DNA of 51,994 nucleotides from Desulfovibrio sp. (GTDB lineage Bacteria > Desulfobacterota > Desulfovibrionia > Desulfovibrionales > Desulfovibrionaceae), in assembly GCA_031280915.1 (NCBI GenBank), contig JAITGC010000088.1, positions 1 to 51,994 on the forward strand, read 5' to 3'. Made by a program: the position numbers and the translations under genes. The notes under the pieces are model-generated. The model ran no database searches. It saw only the letters and a program-made list of their open reading frames with translations, and had not been told where the DNA came from. Below, piece by piece: positions 9,401 to 17,698 of the stretch (position 1 is the first letter of the stretch; each line of letters begins with the position of its first letter).

Positions 9401-11755
9401 TCAACGACTCCCCTCAATGGAATGCGGGGGTGTCATTCTTTGCCGGGCCTTTCCGCCCGTCTCTCCGGCGGAAGGGAGAAACGTATGGATTTTATTCCGC
9501 TCTTTCTCTCCTCCGCCCCTGCCTTCAGCAGGTGCTCTGGACGCCTGGGGCATGTTTGCGACTTTCACTTCAGGATAAGCGATACGCTGATGAAAAATGC
9601 CTGTGAGTATCCGTTGAAAATTTTCGCTCAGGTAGTGGAGATCCTTGAATGTCAGTTCCGATTCATCCAACTGCCCCTCGGAAAAAATTCCCTTGATGAT
9701 GTTGTCGATGTGGCCTTTAATACGTGCCGGCGTGGGATCGTCCAATGTGCGGCTTGACGCCTCCACGGAATCGGCAAGCATCAATATGGCCGCCTCCCTG
9801 CTTTGCGGTCGTGGGCCGGGATAACTGTAATCCGGCTCCCTGGGTTTTTCTCCCAACCTCTGCGCCTTCTGGTAAAAATACTGTATTAGGCGCGTCCCGT
9901 GGTGCTGCTGAATTATATCGGTAATCTCCCGCCCCAGTTTGTACCGTTCGGCGAATTCAATGCCTTTTTTCACATGGGATAGAAGAATCAGGACACTCAG
10001 GGACGGAGCAATTTTATCATGTTTATTGGGGCCGCCATACTGATTTTCTATATAATATTCAGGATAGCTCAATTTGCCGACATCATGGTACAGAGCGGCG
10101 ACTTTGCATAACAGGCTGTTCGCGCCGATGGTCTTGCATCCGGCCTCCACCATGTTCGCCACTACCAAAGAGTGATGATATGTACCCGGAATCGCCATCA
10201 TCAATTCCTGCATGAGAGGCTGCTCCAAATTCATTAATTCCATAAGCCTGAAGCGCGTACTGTACCCAAAAAGCATTTCTATTACCGGGGTTACGGCAAA
10301 AAGAAGTATGAGAGAAAAAATACTGTTAACGCAAACGGCGACGAGATACACAGGCGCTTCTTCAAAAGAAATTTTGGCGAGCAGGGCCGTGCCCGTCCAG
10401 ATTACGCACTGCCCTATGGCGAGGGGAATAATGCTCCAGACAACGTCCTGCCGGTTCTGCGCCCTCGTCATAAGCCAAGTGCCCAGCATGCCGCCGAGAA
10501 AATGATATATGAAGAGCGTATAATCGGCCTGGAACATCAGCATGGTGAAAAAAGTCAGCAAAAGTCCCATGACGCAATAGCGCCGAGCGGCAAAGACCGT
10601 GGCGATCAAGCCTACCAGCCCGGCAACAGGGAAGGCCACGGCAAAGGCGTCTTGCAGTTGCAGGCTGTCCATCCGCAAACCGAGCAAAAAGGCGGACTTC
10701 GCCCCGATGCCGGCAAGCAGAAGCAAAAGGGAGATCATCAACACATCCTTGAAGTGCAGAGGACTACCTGGCCTGCCGCTGGGAGAAACAAACAGTCCGA
10801 CGGAAACAAGAAGCGCGCAGAGAAAAGCGCCTCCCGTAATTGCCCAGCGCATTGGCCCGGAAGAACTGCTATGAAGAGCCTGCAGTTTGATCTGCTGCTC
10901 ACGGCTCACGCGCTCCCCTTTGCGTACGACTATTTCGCCTTTCTGAAGCTGATAATAGACCGGTTTTACGCTTTCCGTCAGGCTCTCGGCCCGTTTTTGC
11001 GTGGCTTCGCGATTAAGCGTCAGGGAAGCTGGCATGATAGCCGCAAGCACAATATTGACGGCACGCCGCGACTGCGGCGTAAGCCCGGCGTTCTGTCTGC
11101 TCCGGGATGCGATTTCCGCCAGAAACGACTGAACATCGTGCAACGTGCCCACATCCGGACGTAGCGTTTCCGCCCCACTGTCCAAGTTGCGGATAATAAC
11201 GCCCGCTCTGCCGACACGGCCGGAGCGTAAATCCGCCACGAGCCCCTCCGCAAGATTTTCCTGAATCAGGGGCATCAAAGACTTGAGGAGATATTCCTGG
11301 ACATCCGCCTTGGCCAATTCCGCCAAAATTTCTTCCGCCATATCCTGTGTCGTGTCTTCTATCAAATGGGAAAGAGCCGAGGCCGCCTGTTTGCCTTCGC
11401 CGCTTTCGTTGGCGATACGCAAAATTTCCATGGTTTTGTTCCGGAAGGCCGTAAACGGCTCCATGCTCAAATCGTACACGGGCGGCTGAAGAAGGAGAAT
11501 CTGCTTACGGCGGGCTTCTGTGGCACGGCTGTCTTCCACCATAATGTCGTGGTCGGCTATCACATCGCTTTCAGCCACTTGGCCGGAAACATACATACGC
11601 GGCATGACATTGAAGCTGGCGCCGGCCAGGATGGAGAGAAACAACAGCGTCCCGACAAGGATGCAAACGGCCCGTCCGCATCGGTGGTGTGTCCTGAGAT
11701 TCTGGATAAGCAGGTGGATGCTGGCCGGATTATCCGTCTTTTTCCGCTGTGTCAT
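9401..11755 (-). CDS. 7TM-HD family phosphodiesterase, PgpH-like
   Basis: Membrane HD-domain phosphohydrolase; characterised relatives degrade cyclic di-AMP. One N-terminal membrane segment is followed by a large extracytoplasmic region (about 60-290), then about seven membrane helices (about 300-500) and a cytoplasmic HD domain. The latter shows YHHSLVVANM, the HD pair in AALYHDVGKLSYPEYY, and downstream QQHHGT. Whether this organism makes cyclic di-AMP cannot be judged here. The start is uncertain: ATG 11755 overlaps phoH by 26 bases, while TTG 11767 has GGAG too close to it. The C-terminal tail after the HD domain is rich in charged and glycine residues. Confidence 0.9.
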   Translation of the reverse strand: MTQRKKTDNPASIHLLIQNLRTHHRCGRAVCILVGTLLFLSILAGASFNVMPRMYVSGQVAESDVIADHDIMVEDSRATEARRKQILLLQPPVYDLSMEPFTAFRNKTMEILRIANESGEGKQAASALSHLIEDTTQDMAEEILAELAKADVQEYLLKSLMPLIQENLAEGLVADLRSGRVGRAGVIIRNLDSGAETLRPDVGTLHDVQSFLAEIASRSRQNAGLTPQSRRAVNIVLAAIMPASLTLNREATQKRAESLTESVKPVYYQLQKGEIVVRKGERVSREQQIKLQALHSSSSGPMRWAITGGAFLCALLVSVGLFVSPSGRPGSPLHFKDVLMISLLLLLAGIGAKSAFLLGLRMDSLQLQDAFAVAFPVAGLVGLIATVFAARRYCVMGLLLTFFTMLMFQADYTLFIYHFLGGMLGTWLMTRAQNRQDVVWSIIPLAIGQCVIWTGTALLAKISFEEAPVYLVAVCVNSIFSLILLFAVTPVIEMLFGYSTRFRLMELMNLEQPLMQELMMAIPGTYHHSLVVANMVEAGCKTIGANSLLCKVAALYHDVGKLSYPEYYIENQYGGPNKHDKIAPSLSVLILLSHVKKGIEFAERYKLGREITDIIQQHHGTRLIQYFYQKAQRLGEKPREPDYSYPGPRPQSREAAILMLADSVEASSRTLDDPTPARIKGHIDNIIKGIFSEGQLDESELTFKDLHYLSENFQRILTGIFHQRIAYPEVKVANMPQASRAPAEGRGGGEKERNKIHTFLPSAGETGGKARQRMTPPHSIEGSR

Positions 11756-12719
11756 AGGCGCTCGCAATGGCTCCGACTAAAGGATGTCGCACAATATCGC
11801 TTTCGCTGAAACGGTGAACGGCCAGCCCGGAGATGCCGCGCAGAATATCCAGGGCATGCACAAGACCGGAACGAGGTCGCTGACTGCCGGGCTGCGCCGG
11901 CAGATCAATCTGCGTAATATCCCCCGTGACGGCCATGCGAGTGCCGAATCCCATGCGGGTCAAAAACATTTTCATCTGCTCCGGGGTTGTGTTCTGGGCC
12001 TCGTCCAGAATAACAAAAGCATTGTTGAGGGTACGCCCCCGCATAAAAGCCAGAGGCGCAACTTCGATGGACGTGTCTTCAAGCATGGAAGAAGTTTTCT
12101 GCTGCGGCATCATATCGTGCAGGGCATCATAAAGCGGACGCAGGTATGGATTGACTTTTTCCGCCAGATCCCCAGGCAGAAAACCCAGCCGTTCCCCGGC
12201 TTCCACCGCAGGGCGCGTGAGTACAATACGTTTGACGCGATGCTGTTGCAACATGGCTAAAGCCATAGCCACGGCCAAATAGGTTTTGCCGGTGCCAGCC
12301 GGCCCCACGGCAAAAACCAGTTCATAGCGCCGCAGCAGTTCGAGATAGGTTTTTTGGGCCGTATTACGCGCGGTCACGGTTTTACGCGATGTGCGCACAA
12401 AAACCGCGTCGCGAAAAACTTGGGCGATATTCAGAGAAGGGTCAGCGCAAAGCATCTCATAACTGCGGACAATATCCTGCTGATTCAGGACCATGCCATT
12501 GCGCAGCAAATCATAAAGTTGAATGAAAACACTGCACAGAGCGCGCCGCACTGCGGGATTTTCACTTTCAATGAAAACACTCGCGCCGCGGCTGCCGATA
12601 TGAGCTCCGCTCGCGGAAGCCAGAATATCCAGATTCGCGTTGTGAGGGCCAAAAAGGTTGTTGGCCAAGGAGGGATCGTCAAAATCAACCGTTTCCTGTA
12701 CGGAAGAAAACATCGACAT
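11730..12719 (-). CDS. PhoH-family ATPase
   Basis: Cytoplasmic P-loop ATPase of the PhoH family, commonly linked to RNA metabolism through its conserved association with ybeY. Walker A is GPAGTGKTYLA, about residues 139-149. Walker B is VILDEAQNTTPEQMKMFLTR, the PhoH signature, and TGDITQIDLP follows. The N-terminal 110 residues resemble the KH-like domain of PhoL proteins, including the GSRGASVFIE segment. 329 residues is normal. It is first in the phoH-pgpH-ybeY-birA run and divergent from the gene at 12962. Its exact biochemical role is unknown for the family. Confidence 0.9.
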   Translation of the reverse strand: MSMFSSVQETVDFDDPSLANNLFGPHNANLDILASASGAHIGSRGASVFIESENPAVRRALCSVFIQLYDLLRNGMVLNQQDIVRSYEMLCADPSLNIAQVFRDAVFVRTSRKTVTARNTAQKTYLELLRRYELVFAVGPAGTGKTYLAVAMALAMLQQHRVKRIVLTRPAVEAGERLGFLPGDLAEKVNPYLRPLYDALHDMMPQQKTSSMLEDTSIEVAPLAFMRGRTLNNAFVILDEAQNTTPEQMKMFLTRMGFGTRMAVTGDITQIDLPAQPGSQRPRSGLVHALDILRGISGLAVHRFSESDIVRHPLVGAIASAYDTAEKDG

Positions 12720-12816
12720 GGAGTGCCTTTAAACTATTTCATCCACTCTGTCCAGACCTGAAGACTGGCAGCGAGCAATCGCCCAAGACGGCCAGAATCG
12801 ATACCGCAACGGCACT

Positions 12817-12840
12817 TTTTTCAGAGCTTTCTCCGAAAAA
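12817..12840 (-). other. Hairpin upstream of phoH
   Basis: Ten-base arms (TTTTTCGGAG / CTCTGAAAAA on the minus strand, one G-U pair) with a four-base loop. It sits about 100 bases upstream of phoH and 33 bases upstream of the sigma-54 element on the other strand. It could be a leader structure; no function is shown. Confidence 0.4.
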
Positions 12841-12872
12841 GACGCTGGACCACAGGGAGATCTTGAAGTTCT

Positions 12873-12888
12873 TGGCTCAATATTTGCA
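12873..12888 (+). promoter_or_regulatory. Sigma-54 (-24/-12) promoter
   Basis: TGGCTCAATATTTGCA matches the RpoN consensus TGGCAC-N5-TTGCA with correct GG-GC spacing; only one or two positions deviate. Transcription would start near 12899, about 63 bases upstream of the next start codon. No enhancer-binding protein gene is adjacent; the nearest one in the window is at 33988-35391. Confidence 0.7.
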
Positions 12889-12961
12889 TAGTAACGCAGT
12901 GTAAATTCAAAAATCCGCTATGGCAGGCCGAGCAAAAACCACACACAAAGGGATATCTGAC

Positions 12962-13579
12962 ATGAATGTTTCCGAAATCAGCAATTATTCCGACACACTA
13001 CTGCAATGGCAAAACGGCCAGGCGAAGAATGCCGCGACGGACACGGCAAAAACTTCCGCTCAAAATCCGTATGGCAACGGCATTTCCATGATGGATCAGG
13101 TCGCCGGCATGGTTGATTTGACGAAATACGCCATGGACGCTATGGGCCTCACGGCGGACAGCCGCGTTACTTTCAGCCAAATATTCAAATATCGCGAACA
13201 ACTGCAGCAAGAATTCAACCAAAGCGTCAACAATGGTTTGAAAGCCTTGGGCATTGCTGACACCTATTCCCTAGAGTTTACCCTGCAGACAAATGATGAC
13301 GGCACAGTGAATGTCTCGGGCAACGGCCCAGACAGAGATAAAATCCAGAATTTCTTTGACAACAACCCTGATTTAATAAAAAAATACAAACAAATTGAAG
13401 CATTAAACGGCATTGAAGAAGCGCGTAAGGCCTTGGCTATTCCGCCCGGTGAAATGCGCAAGCGCATTCAGATTGAAAGCATGGCTGCCTGGTGGACGGA
13501 ATCAAACGCCGCCCCATCCTTCGGCTCATATGCCAACAACGGCATTTCACTTTTGAATGGCCTTGATCTTACCGTGTAG
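12962..13579 (+). CDS. Unrecognised 205-residue protein under a sigma-54 promoter
   Basis: I do not recognise a family. ATG 12962 is chosen because AAAGGGA precedes it by about 10 bases; an in-frame upstream start at 12920 lacks this. The protein has no signal peptide or membrane segment. The N-terminal 45 residues are polar and Asn/Gln/Ala-rich, much like the flexible N-terminus of flagellar or secreted cytoplasmic proteins. A central mixed region contains NDDGTVNVSGNGPDRDKIQNFF, and the end is hydrophilic. The sigma-54 promoter suggests conditional expression, as for flagellar, nitrogen or stress genes. A flagellum-related role is speculation. The gene after it (13753) is also unrecognised and codirectional. 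Confidence 0.75.
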   Translation: MNVSEISNYSDTLLQWQNGQAKNAATDTAKTSAQNPYGNGISMMDQVAGMVDLTKYAMDAMGLTADSRVTFSQIFKYREQLQQEFNQSVNNGLKALGIADTYSLEFTLQTNDDGTVNVSGNGPDRDKIQNFFDNNPDLIKKYKQIEALNGIEEARKALAIPPGEMRKRIQIESMAAWWTESNAAPSFGSYANNGISLLNGLDLTV

Positions 13580-13752
13580 AAGCGCTTCCAAAACCGCCGG
13601 CAAGGACAAAACAAACTCGCCCCGTCCCCGTCGCCCCGTCGCGCCTCCTCCCTCCTTGCCAGCCGTGCGGGGCGGCCCCTAAAAACTTGCTGGAATTTTT
13701 TTGGAGTAAATGTTAGAAAATTTTGAAAGAATTCAGGAAGGAAGCGCAACTG

Positions 13753-15489
13753 ATGTTTAACTGGCAGGAAATATTCAGCAAAAATGCCTTGTCTTCCGAA
13801 AATACCAATCCGTTCGCCGAAATTCCATATCGCATTGATTCTCTCAAAGCCCTCAAAGGTTTTCTGGACGGGATACATATTCGCCATTGTCTGGTAAAAC
13901 CCTATCAGGAAAACAAAAATTATCCCGTTGTGGAAGCGAGGGAACTGCTCCCTTCCTTTGACAGCGACATGTTTGAATACAAAGAGCTGCCCGGCTTTGC
14001 CATGGTGGCCTTCGCGCGGCAACTCGATTATTTTTCGGAAATTTTTCAATATGAACGACTAATGCCTAACAACGCCTTGGCGCCAAACTCCTCCAACCAT
14101 ACAGAAAACCAAGCCAGCGCACCGCACAATCTGCTGACCCTGACCTCCCGCCTTCCGCGCCGACATCACGAAATTTTCCGGCGGCAATTTTACGACACGG
14201 ACACTGTGCTTCTTGAAAATTATTCCGCCCTCATGCCCTATCTGTTGAATATGGACAGAGCGCACGTTCTGGCCCTTAACGCGGAAGGCCGCTTTCATCT
14301 CGCCGGGGTATTCGCCTCTTTTCCATCAGACATAGACAGCGAACTCAAACGATTTGGGTTGAACATCGGCAAATTCGTCTATGGCGACAGTGAAATGTAC
14401 GAACGCAACCGCATGTTTGTTTACCAATTTTTCATGGAGTTGTACGGTTTTCCCATTGTCTCGGAACGTCGTACCTCAAGCGCCCTCTTTGCCCGCAAGC
14501 TGCACAAAATCGGAGAGCATTTTCTTTTACGCGTTCTTGGTCAGACAGACCGTACCCTGACGACCTACACATCGACAGGAGAACACCGTAAATACCCTCT
14601 GCTGGAAAAAATCGCCTTGGTGGCCCTGGACAAAGATCAGCATGACACTCTTGAAGCCGTAGATGCAAAAGGATTTTTTCTGGATAAAACAAAACGTGTG
14701 GTGATTCTGCGGATAACGTACCGGCAACATCGCTACGACGCGTTCAACCTCCGCCAGGAACGCGCCCTTTCCGTAGCCGAACAGGACATTCTGCACCCTT
14801 TGACCGGTGAGCCTTTGCCCGGTTTGAACATTATCAAGGACAGCACAAACATGCTCTTCCGCCTGAATGATATTGTCCGCGGCGAGCATACGGGGCGTAT
14901 CCTGTACAAACGCACGGAAATCGTCGAAAATACGGATAACGATGAGAAGCGTCTCAAATTTCTTTACTATTGGCTGACTAAACATCAGGGCCGCATGATC
15001 GGCTACAGTGACGAATTTTTCTCCCAACTCGACAAAGTACTCTCCGACTACCTTTATTCGCCGCAACGAGATGGAAAATTCGGCGCCATACGCGATCTCT
15101 ATCAGGAAGCATGCTCCCGCTTCAGCTATATACAGCAGGCAAGACGCGTGCGTATCCTGGAAGAAATCTGTCAGCGCACTTTCAAGGGCAGCCGCATCGG
15201 TTACAGGCGGATGATGAATGAAGTCATCGATCTGCTCAATGAACTCAAATTCGAAATTGTCAACTTTTTTCCCACGCTGGTTGACGCCGTCATAAACTGT
15301 GTGCAAACAATTCTGCACGACAAGTATATACAGCGGAATTATCTGGAAGTGCCCGAAGCCTCGTTAAGTAAAGCCGGCCGCGAAATCCGCCGGAATTACG
15401 GCAAACTGGTTTCCCTGCACGACAATTTTAAAGCTGTGCGTAAAGCCCGTCTGGTCAATTCGGGCGTTAAAACTGCCTTCGCCGTCTGA
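13753..15489 (+). CDS. Unrecognised 578-residue cytoplasmic protein
   Basis: A long, clearly coding frame with no family I can name. The start at ATG 13753 has AGGAAGG about 9 bases upstream, better than the in-frame 13723. There is no signal peptide or membrane helix. The first half is mixed and aromatic-rich; the second half (about 400-578) is strongly charged and helical. Several Arg/Lys-rich stretches near the C-terminus would suit nucleic-acid or lipid binding, but I see no catalytic signature. It lies 173 bases after the sigma-54-driven gene and immediately before the CRISPR remnant. Whether it shares the upstream transcript is open; no terminator is evident between the two. Confidence 0.75.
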   Translation: MFNWQEIFSKNALSSENTNPFAEIPYRIDSLKALKGFLDGIHIRHCLVKPYQENKNYPVVEARELLPSFDSDMFEYKELPGFAMVAFARQLDYFSEIFQYERLMPNNALAPNSSNHTENQASAPHNLLTLTSRLPRRHHEIFRRQFYDTDTVLLENYSALMPYLLNMDRAHVLALNAEGRFHLAGVFASFPSDIDSELKRFGLNIGKFVYGDSEMYERNRMFVYQFFMELYGFPIVSERRTSSALFARKLHKIGEHFLLRVLGQTDRTLTTYTSTGEHRKYPLLEKIALVALDKDQHDTLEAVDAKGFFLDKTKRVVILRITYRQHRYDAFNLRQERALSVAEQDILHPLTGEPLPGLNIIKDSTNMLFRLNDIVRGEHTGRILYKRTEIVENTDNDEKRLKFLYYWLTKHQGRMIGYSDEFFSQLDKVLSDYLYSPQRDGKFGAIRDLYQEACSRFSYIQQARRVRILEEICQRTFKGSRIGYRRMMNEVIDLLNELKFEIVNFFPTLVDAVINCVQTILHDKYIQRNYLEVPEASLSKAGREIRRNYGKLVSLHDNFKAVRKARLVNSGVKTAFAV

Positions 15490-15504
15490 AGCCGTCCAGC
15501 GGAT

Positions 15505-15730
15505 GGACCGTCCAATGCAAAAGCGTGGATTGAAACCTGCATCAAAAACTTGTAAGTACCCATAGATCCTCGTCGCTCTTTTACAGGAGCGTGGGTTGAG
15601 ACGCGTGATACGCTTTCTCGCAACTTCCCGTTCTGTCTCCCTTTACAGAAGCGTGGATTGAAACGTTCTCAACTTTGTCGCAGGCCTGCCCTTCAATTTG
15701 TCGCTTCTTTACAGGAATGTTTATATGAAT
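15505..15730 (+). CRISPR. Degenerate type I-C-like CRISPR array, no cas genes
   Basis: Four repeat units at about 15505-15536, 15572-15602, 15635-15664 and 15700-15730 are separated by unique spacers of 35, 32 and 35 bases. The repeat 3' end GCGTGGATTGAAAC is the type I-C hallmark and is exact in units 1 and 3. Unit 2 has two changes (GGGTTGAGAC). Unit 1 has lost its left half and unit 4 its right half. Units 2-4 share a GTC start and a TTTACAG core; the stem is partly preserved in unit 2 (GCTC...GAGC). No cas gene or leader lies in the window, so the array is an orphan relic. Reverse-frame translations give the typical spurious VSIHA peptides. Confidence 0.8.
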
Positions 15731-16477
15731 GAACCGGCTTTTTATCTGGCTTCCGAACACTGGAAAACAGAGGTTCGCCTGCAAGGGCAGGAGGCGCATC
15801 ATCTCGTCAAGGTATTGCGGCTTACGGAAGATTCCCGGATCATTCTTCTGGACGGTCGCGGGCGTTTGGGGCGTTTCCGCATACGCGGCATCGGCAAGGG
15901 CTATGTTGATCTTGAAGGCCTGGAAGAACAATTTTTTCCTCGCCCCACAGCCAAAGCCGCAGTAGCTGTGGCTGTCAGCAAGGCAGTGCGGCGCGGCTTT
16001 TTCCTGGAAAAAGCCGTGGAACTGGGAGCCCACGCAATCTGGATATGGCAGGCGGAACGTGGTCAGAGCAAACTTTTGCCATCTTTGGAACAATCCTGGA
16101 AAGCGCAGATGATTGCCGGGGCCAAACAGTGCAAAAATCCCTGGCTGCCGGAACTGCGTCTACTGTCCAGGGGCGTTGACGAAGTGACGGAAATGGCCTC
16201 ACCGGCCGCCCAGCGCATTCTGCTCTGGGAAATGCAGGACAATGTTCCTCTGCTTTCAACGGATACAGCAGGGAGACAGGGGCTTTCTGTTTACGTTATC
16301 GGCCCCGAAGGAGGCTTTTCTCCGAGGGAACTGAATGTGCTCTCCGCGGCCGGTTTTACCGCCGCAAGCCTTGGTCAGCGCATTTTGCGCTGTGAGACGG
16401 CGGCAACGCTTTGCCTCGGCCTTCATTGGTGGGCTTCTCACTTGCACGAGACCATTACGGAAAATACAACACGATGA
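15725..16477 (+). CDS. rsmE: 16S rRNA m3U1498 methyltransferase RsmE
   Basis: SPOUT-class methyltransferase that N3-methylates U1498 of 16S rRNA using SAM. An N-terminal PUA-like domain (to about residue 70, with HHLVKVLRL) precedes the knotted SPOUT domain. That domain carries the diagnostic VIGPEGGFS and SLGQRILRCETAA. The start is ATG 15725, giving 250 residues. The ribosome binding site AGGA eight bases upstream lies inside the last degenerate CRISPR repeat, so the repeat has been co-opted or the gene's leader has been overwritten. The stop overlaps the rarA start (ATGA), showing translational coupling. Confidence 0.95.
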   Translation: MNEPAFYLASEHWKTEVRLQGQEAHHLVKVLRLTEDSRIILLDGRGRLGRFRIRGIGKGYVDLEGLEEQFFPRPTAKAAVAVAVSKAVRRGFFLEKAVELGAHAIWIWQAERGQSKLLPSLEQSWKAQMIAGAKQCKNPWLPELRLLSRGVDEVTEMASPAAQRILLWEMQDNVPLLSTDTAGRQGLSVYVIGPEGGFSPRELNVLSAAGFTAASLGQRILRCETAATLCLGLHWWASHLHETITENTTR

Positions 16478-17697
16478 CCATACACCGCCCCCTGCCCGAA
16501 CGCATGCGCCCGGATGACCTCGCTCTCTTCCTGGGGCAGACGCATCTTGCCGAACGCTTACGCTCCCTTATTCGTCTGGACAGTCTGCCGAGTCTGCTCT
16601 TCTTCGGGCCGCCCGGCTGCGGCAAATCCACTCTTGCCCTTTTGCTGGCCAAAACGGCCGCTAAAAAATACCTCCGTCTGAGCGCGCCAGAAGCCGGCTT
16701 GCAGCATCTGCGCCGCTCCCTGGCCGGGGTGGAAATTCTGGTGCTTGATGAATTACACCGTTTTTCCAAGGCCCAGCAGGACTTTTTCCTGCCTCTGGTT
16801 GAATCCGGAGAATTGACGCTTCTTGCCACCACAACGGAAAATCCTTCCTTCAGCGTCACACGACAGTTGCTTTCCCGTTTGCATGTGCTGCGCCTCCGTC
16901 CGCTGGAATACGGCGAACTTGTGGAGCTTGCGCGGCGCGGCGCGGAGAATATACGCACCCCCCTGCCCGATGACGTGCTGGAGCTTTTGGCCGGAGTTTC
17001 CCACGGCGATGCGCGGACGCTCCTCAATCTTGTGGAGTATGTCGCCGCTCTGCCGCCGGAACAGATCGAAACCGGTCAGGTGAGGGCGTTGTTGCCGGAA
17101 ATGCTGCTCCGGCACGACAAGGACGGCGACAGTCATTACGAACTTGCTTCCGCGCTCATCAAGTCCATTCGCGGCAGCGACCCCGACGCGGCGCTCTATT
17201 ATCTGGCCTGCCTCCTTGAAGGCGGCGAAGATCCGCGTTTTGTTTGCCGCCGCCTGATTCTCTCAGCCTCCGAAGACGTCGGTCTCGCTGACCCCAAGGC
17301 GCTTCCTTTGGCTGTGGCCTGCCAGCAGGCCGTGGAAATGATCGGCATGCCCGAAGGCTTCATTCCATTGGCGGAAACAGTTGTTTATCTGGCCCTGACA
17401 CACAAAAGCAACTCCTCTTATGCCGCCTATCTGAACGCCGCGCGTGAGGTCAAGCTCAACGGCGCCAAGGCGGTGCCGCTGCATCTACGCAACGCCACCA
17501 CACAGATGCAGAAAGACTGGGGCTTCGGCAAGGATTACAAATATCCGCACAACTATCCGGATTCCTGGGTGCGGCAGGCATATCTGCCTCCAGAACTCGA
17601 GGGGCGACGTTTTTATCAGCCGCGCAACAACGGCGATGAGCCGCGCCTGACGCAATGGTGGCGCAAAATTTATAAAATCCCTCTTTCAGAAGAATAA
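16474..17697 (+). CDS. rarA: Replication-associated recombination protein A (RarA/MgsA)
   Basis: AAA+ ATPase of the clamp-loader clade that acts at stalled replication forks. Walker A GPPGCGKS is at residues 45-52, Walker B ILVLDELHRF at 88-97, and sensor-1 region TTTENPSFSV follows. The C-terminal half has the MgsA tetramerisation-type sequence with HYELASALIKSIRGSDPDAALYYLA and EDVGLADP. 407 residues is normal. The start overlaps the rsmE stop by the ATGA arrangement. An upstream in-frame start at 16411 would lie inside rsmE and is not needed. Confidence 0.95.
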   Translation: MTIHRPLPERMRPDDLALFLGQTHLAERLRSLIRLDSLPSLLFFGPPGCGKSTLALLLAKTAAKKYLRLSAPEAGLQHLRRSLAGVEILVLDELHRFSKAQQDFFLPLVESGELTLLATTTENPSFSVTRQLLSRLHVLRLRPLEYGELVELARRGAENIRTPLPDDVLELLAGVSHGDARTLLNLVEYVAALPPEQIETGQVRALLPEMLLRHDKDGDSHYELASALIKSIRGSDPDAALYYLACLLEGGEDPRFVCRRLILSASEDVGLADPKALPLAVACQQAVEMIGMPEGFIPLAETVVYLALTHKSNSSYAAYLNAAREVKLNGAKAVPLHLRNATTQMQKDWGFGKDYKYPHNYPDSWVRQAYLPPELEGRRFYQPRNNGDEPRLTQWWRKIYKIPLSEE

Positions 17698-17698
17698 C

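Noticed and set aside
13687..13716. Possible sigma-70 or sigma-54 promoter before the 578-residue gene
   Set aside because: The -10 and -12 elements match poorly; no call made.
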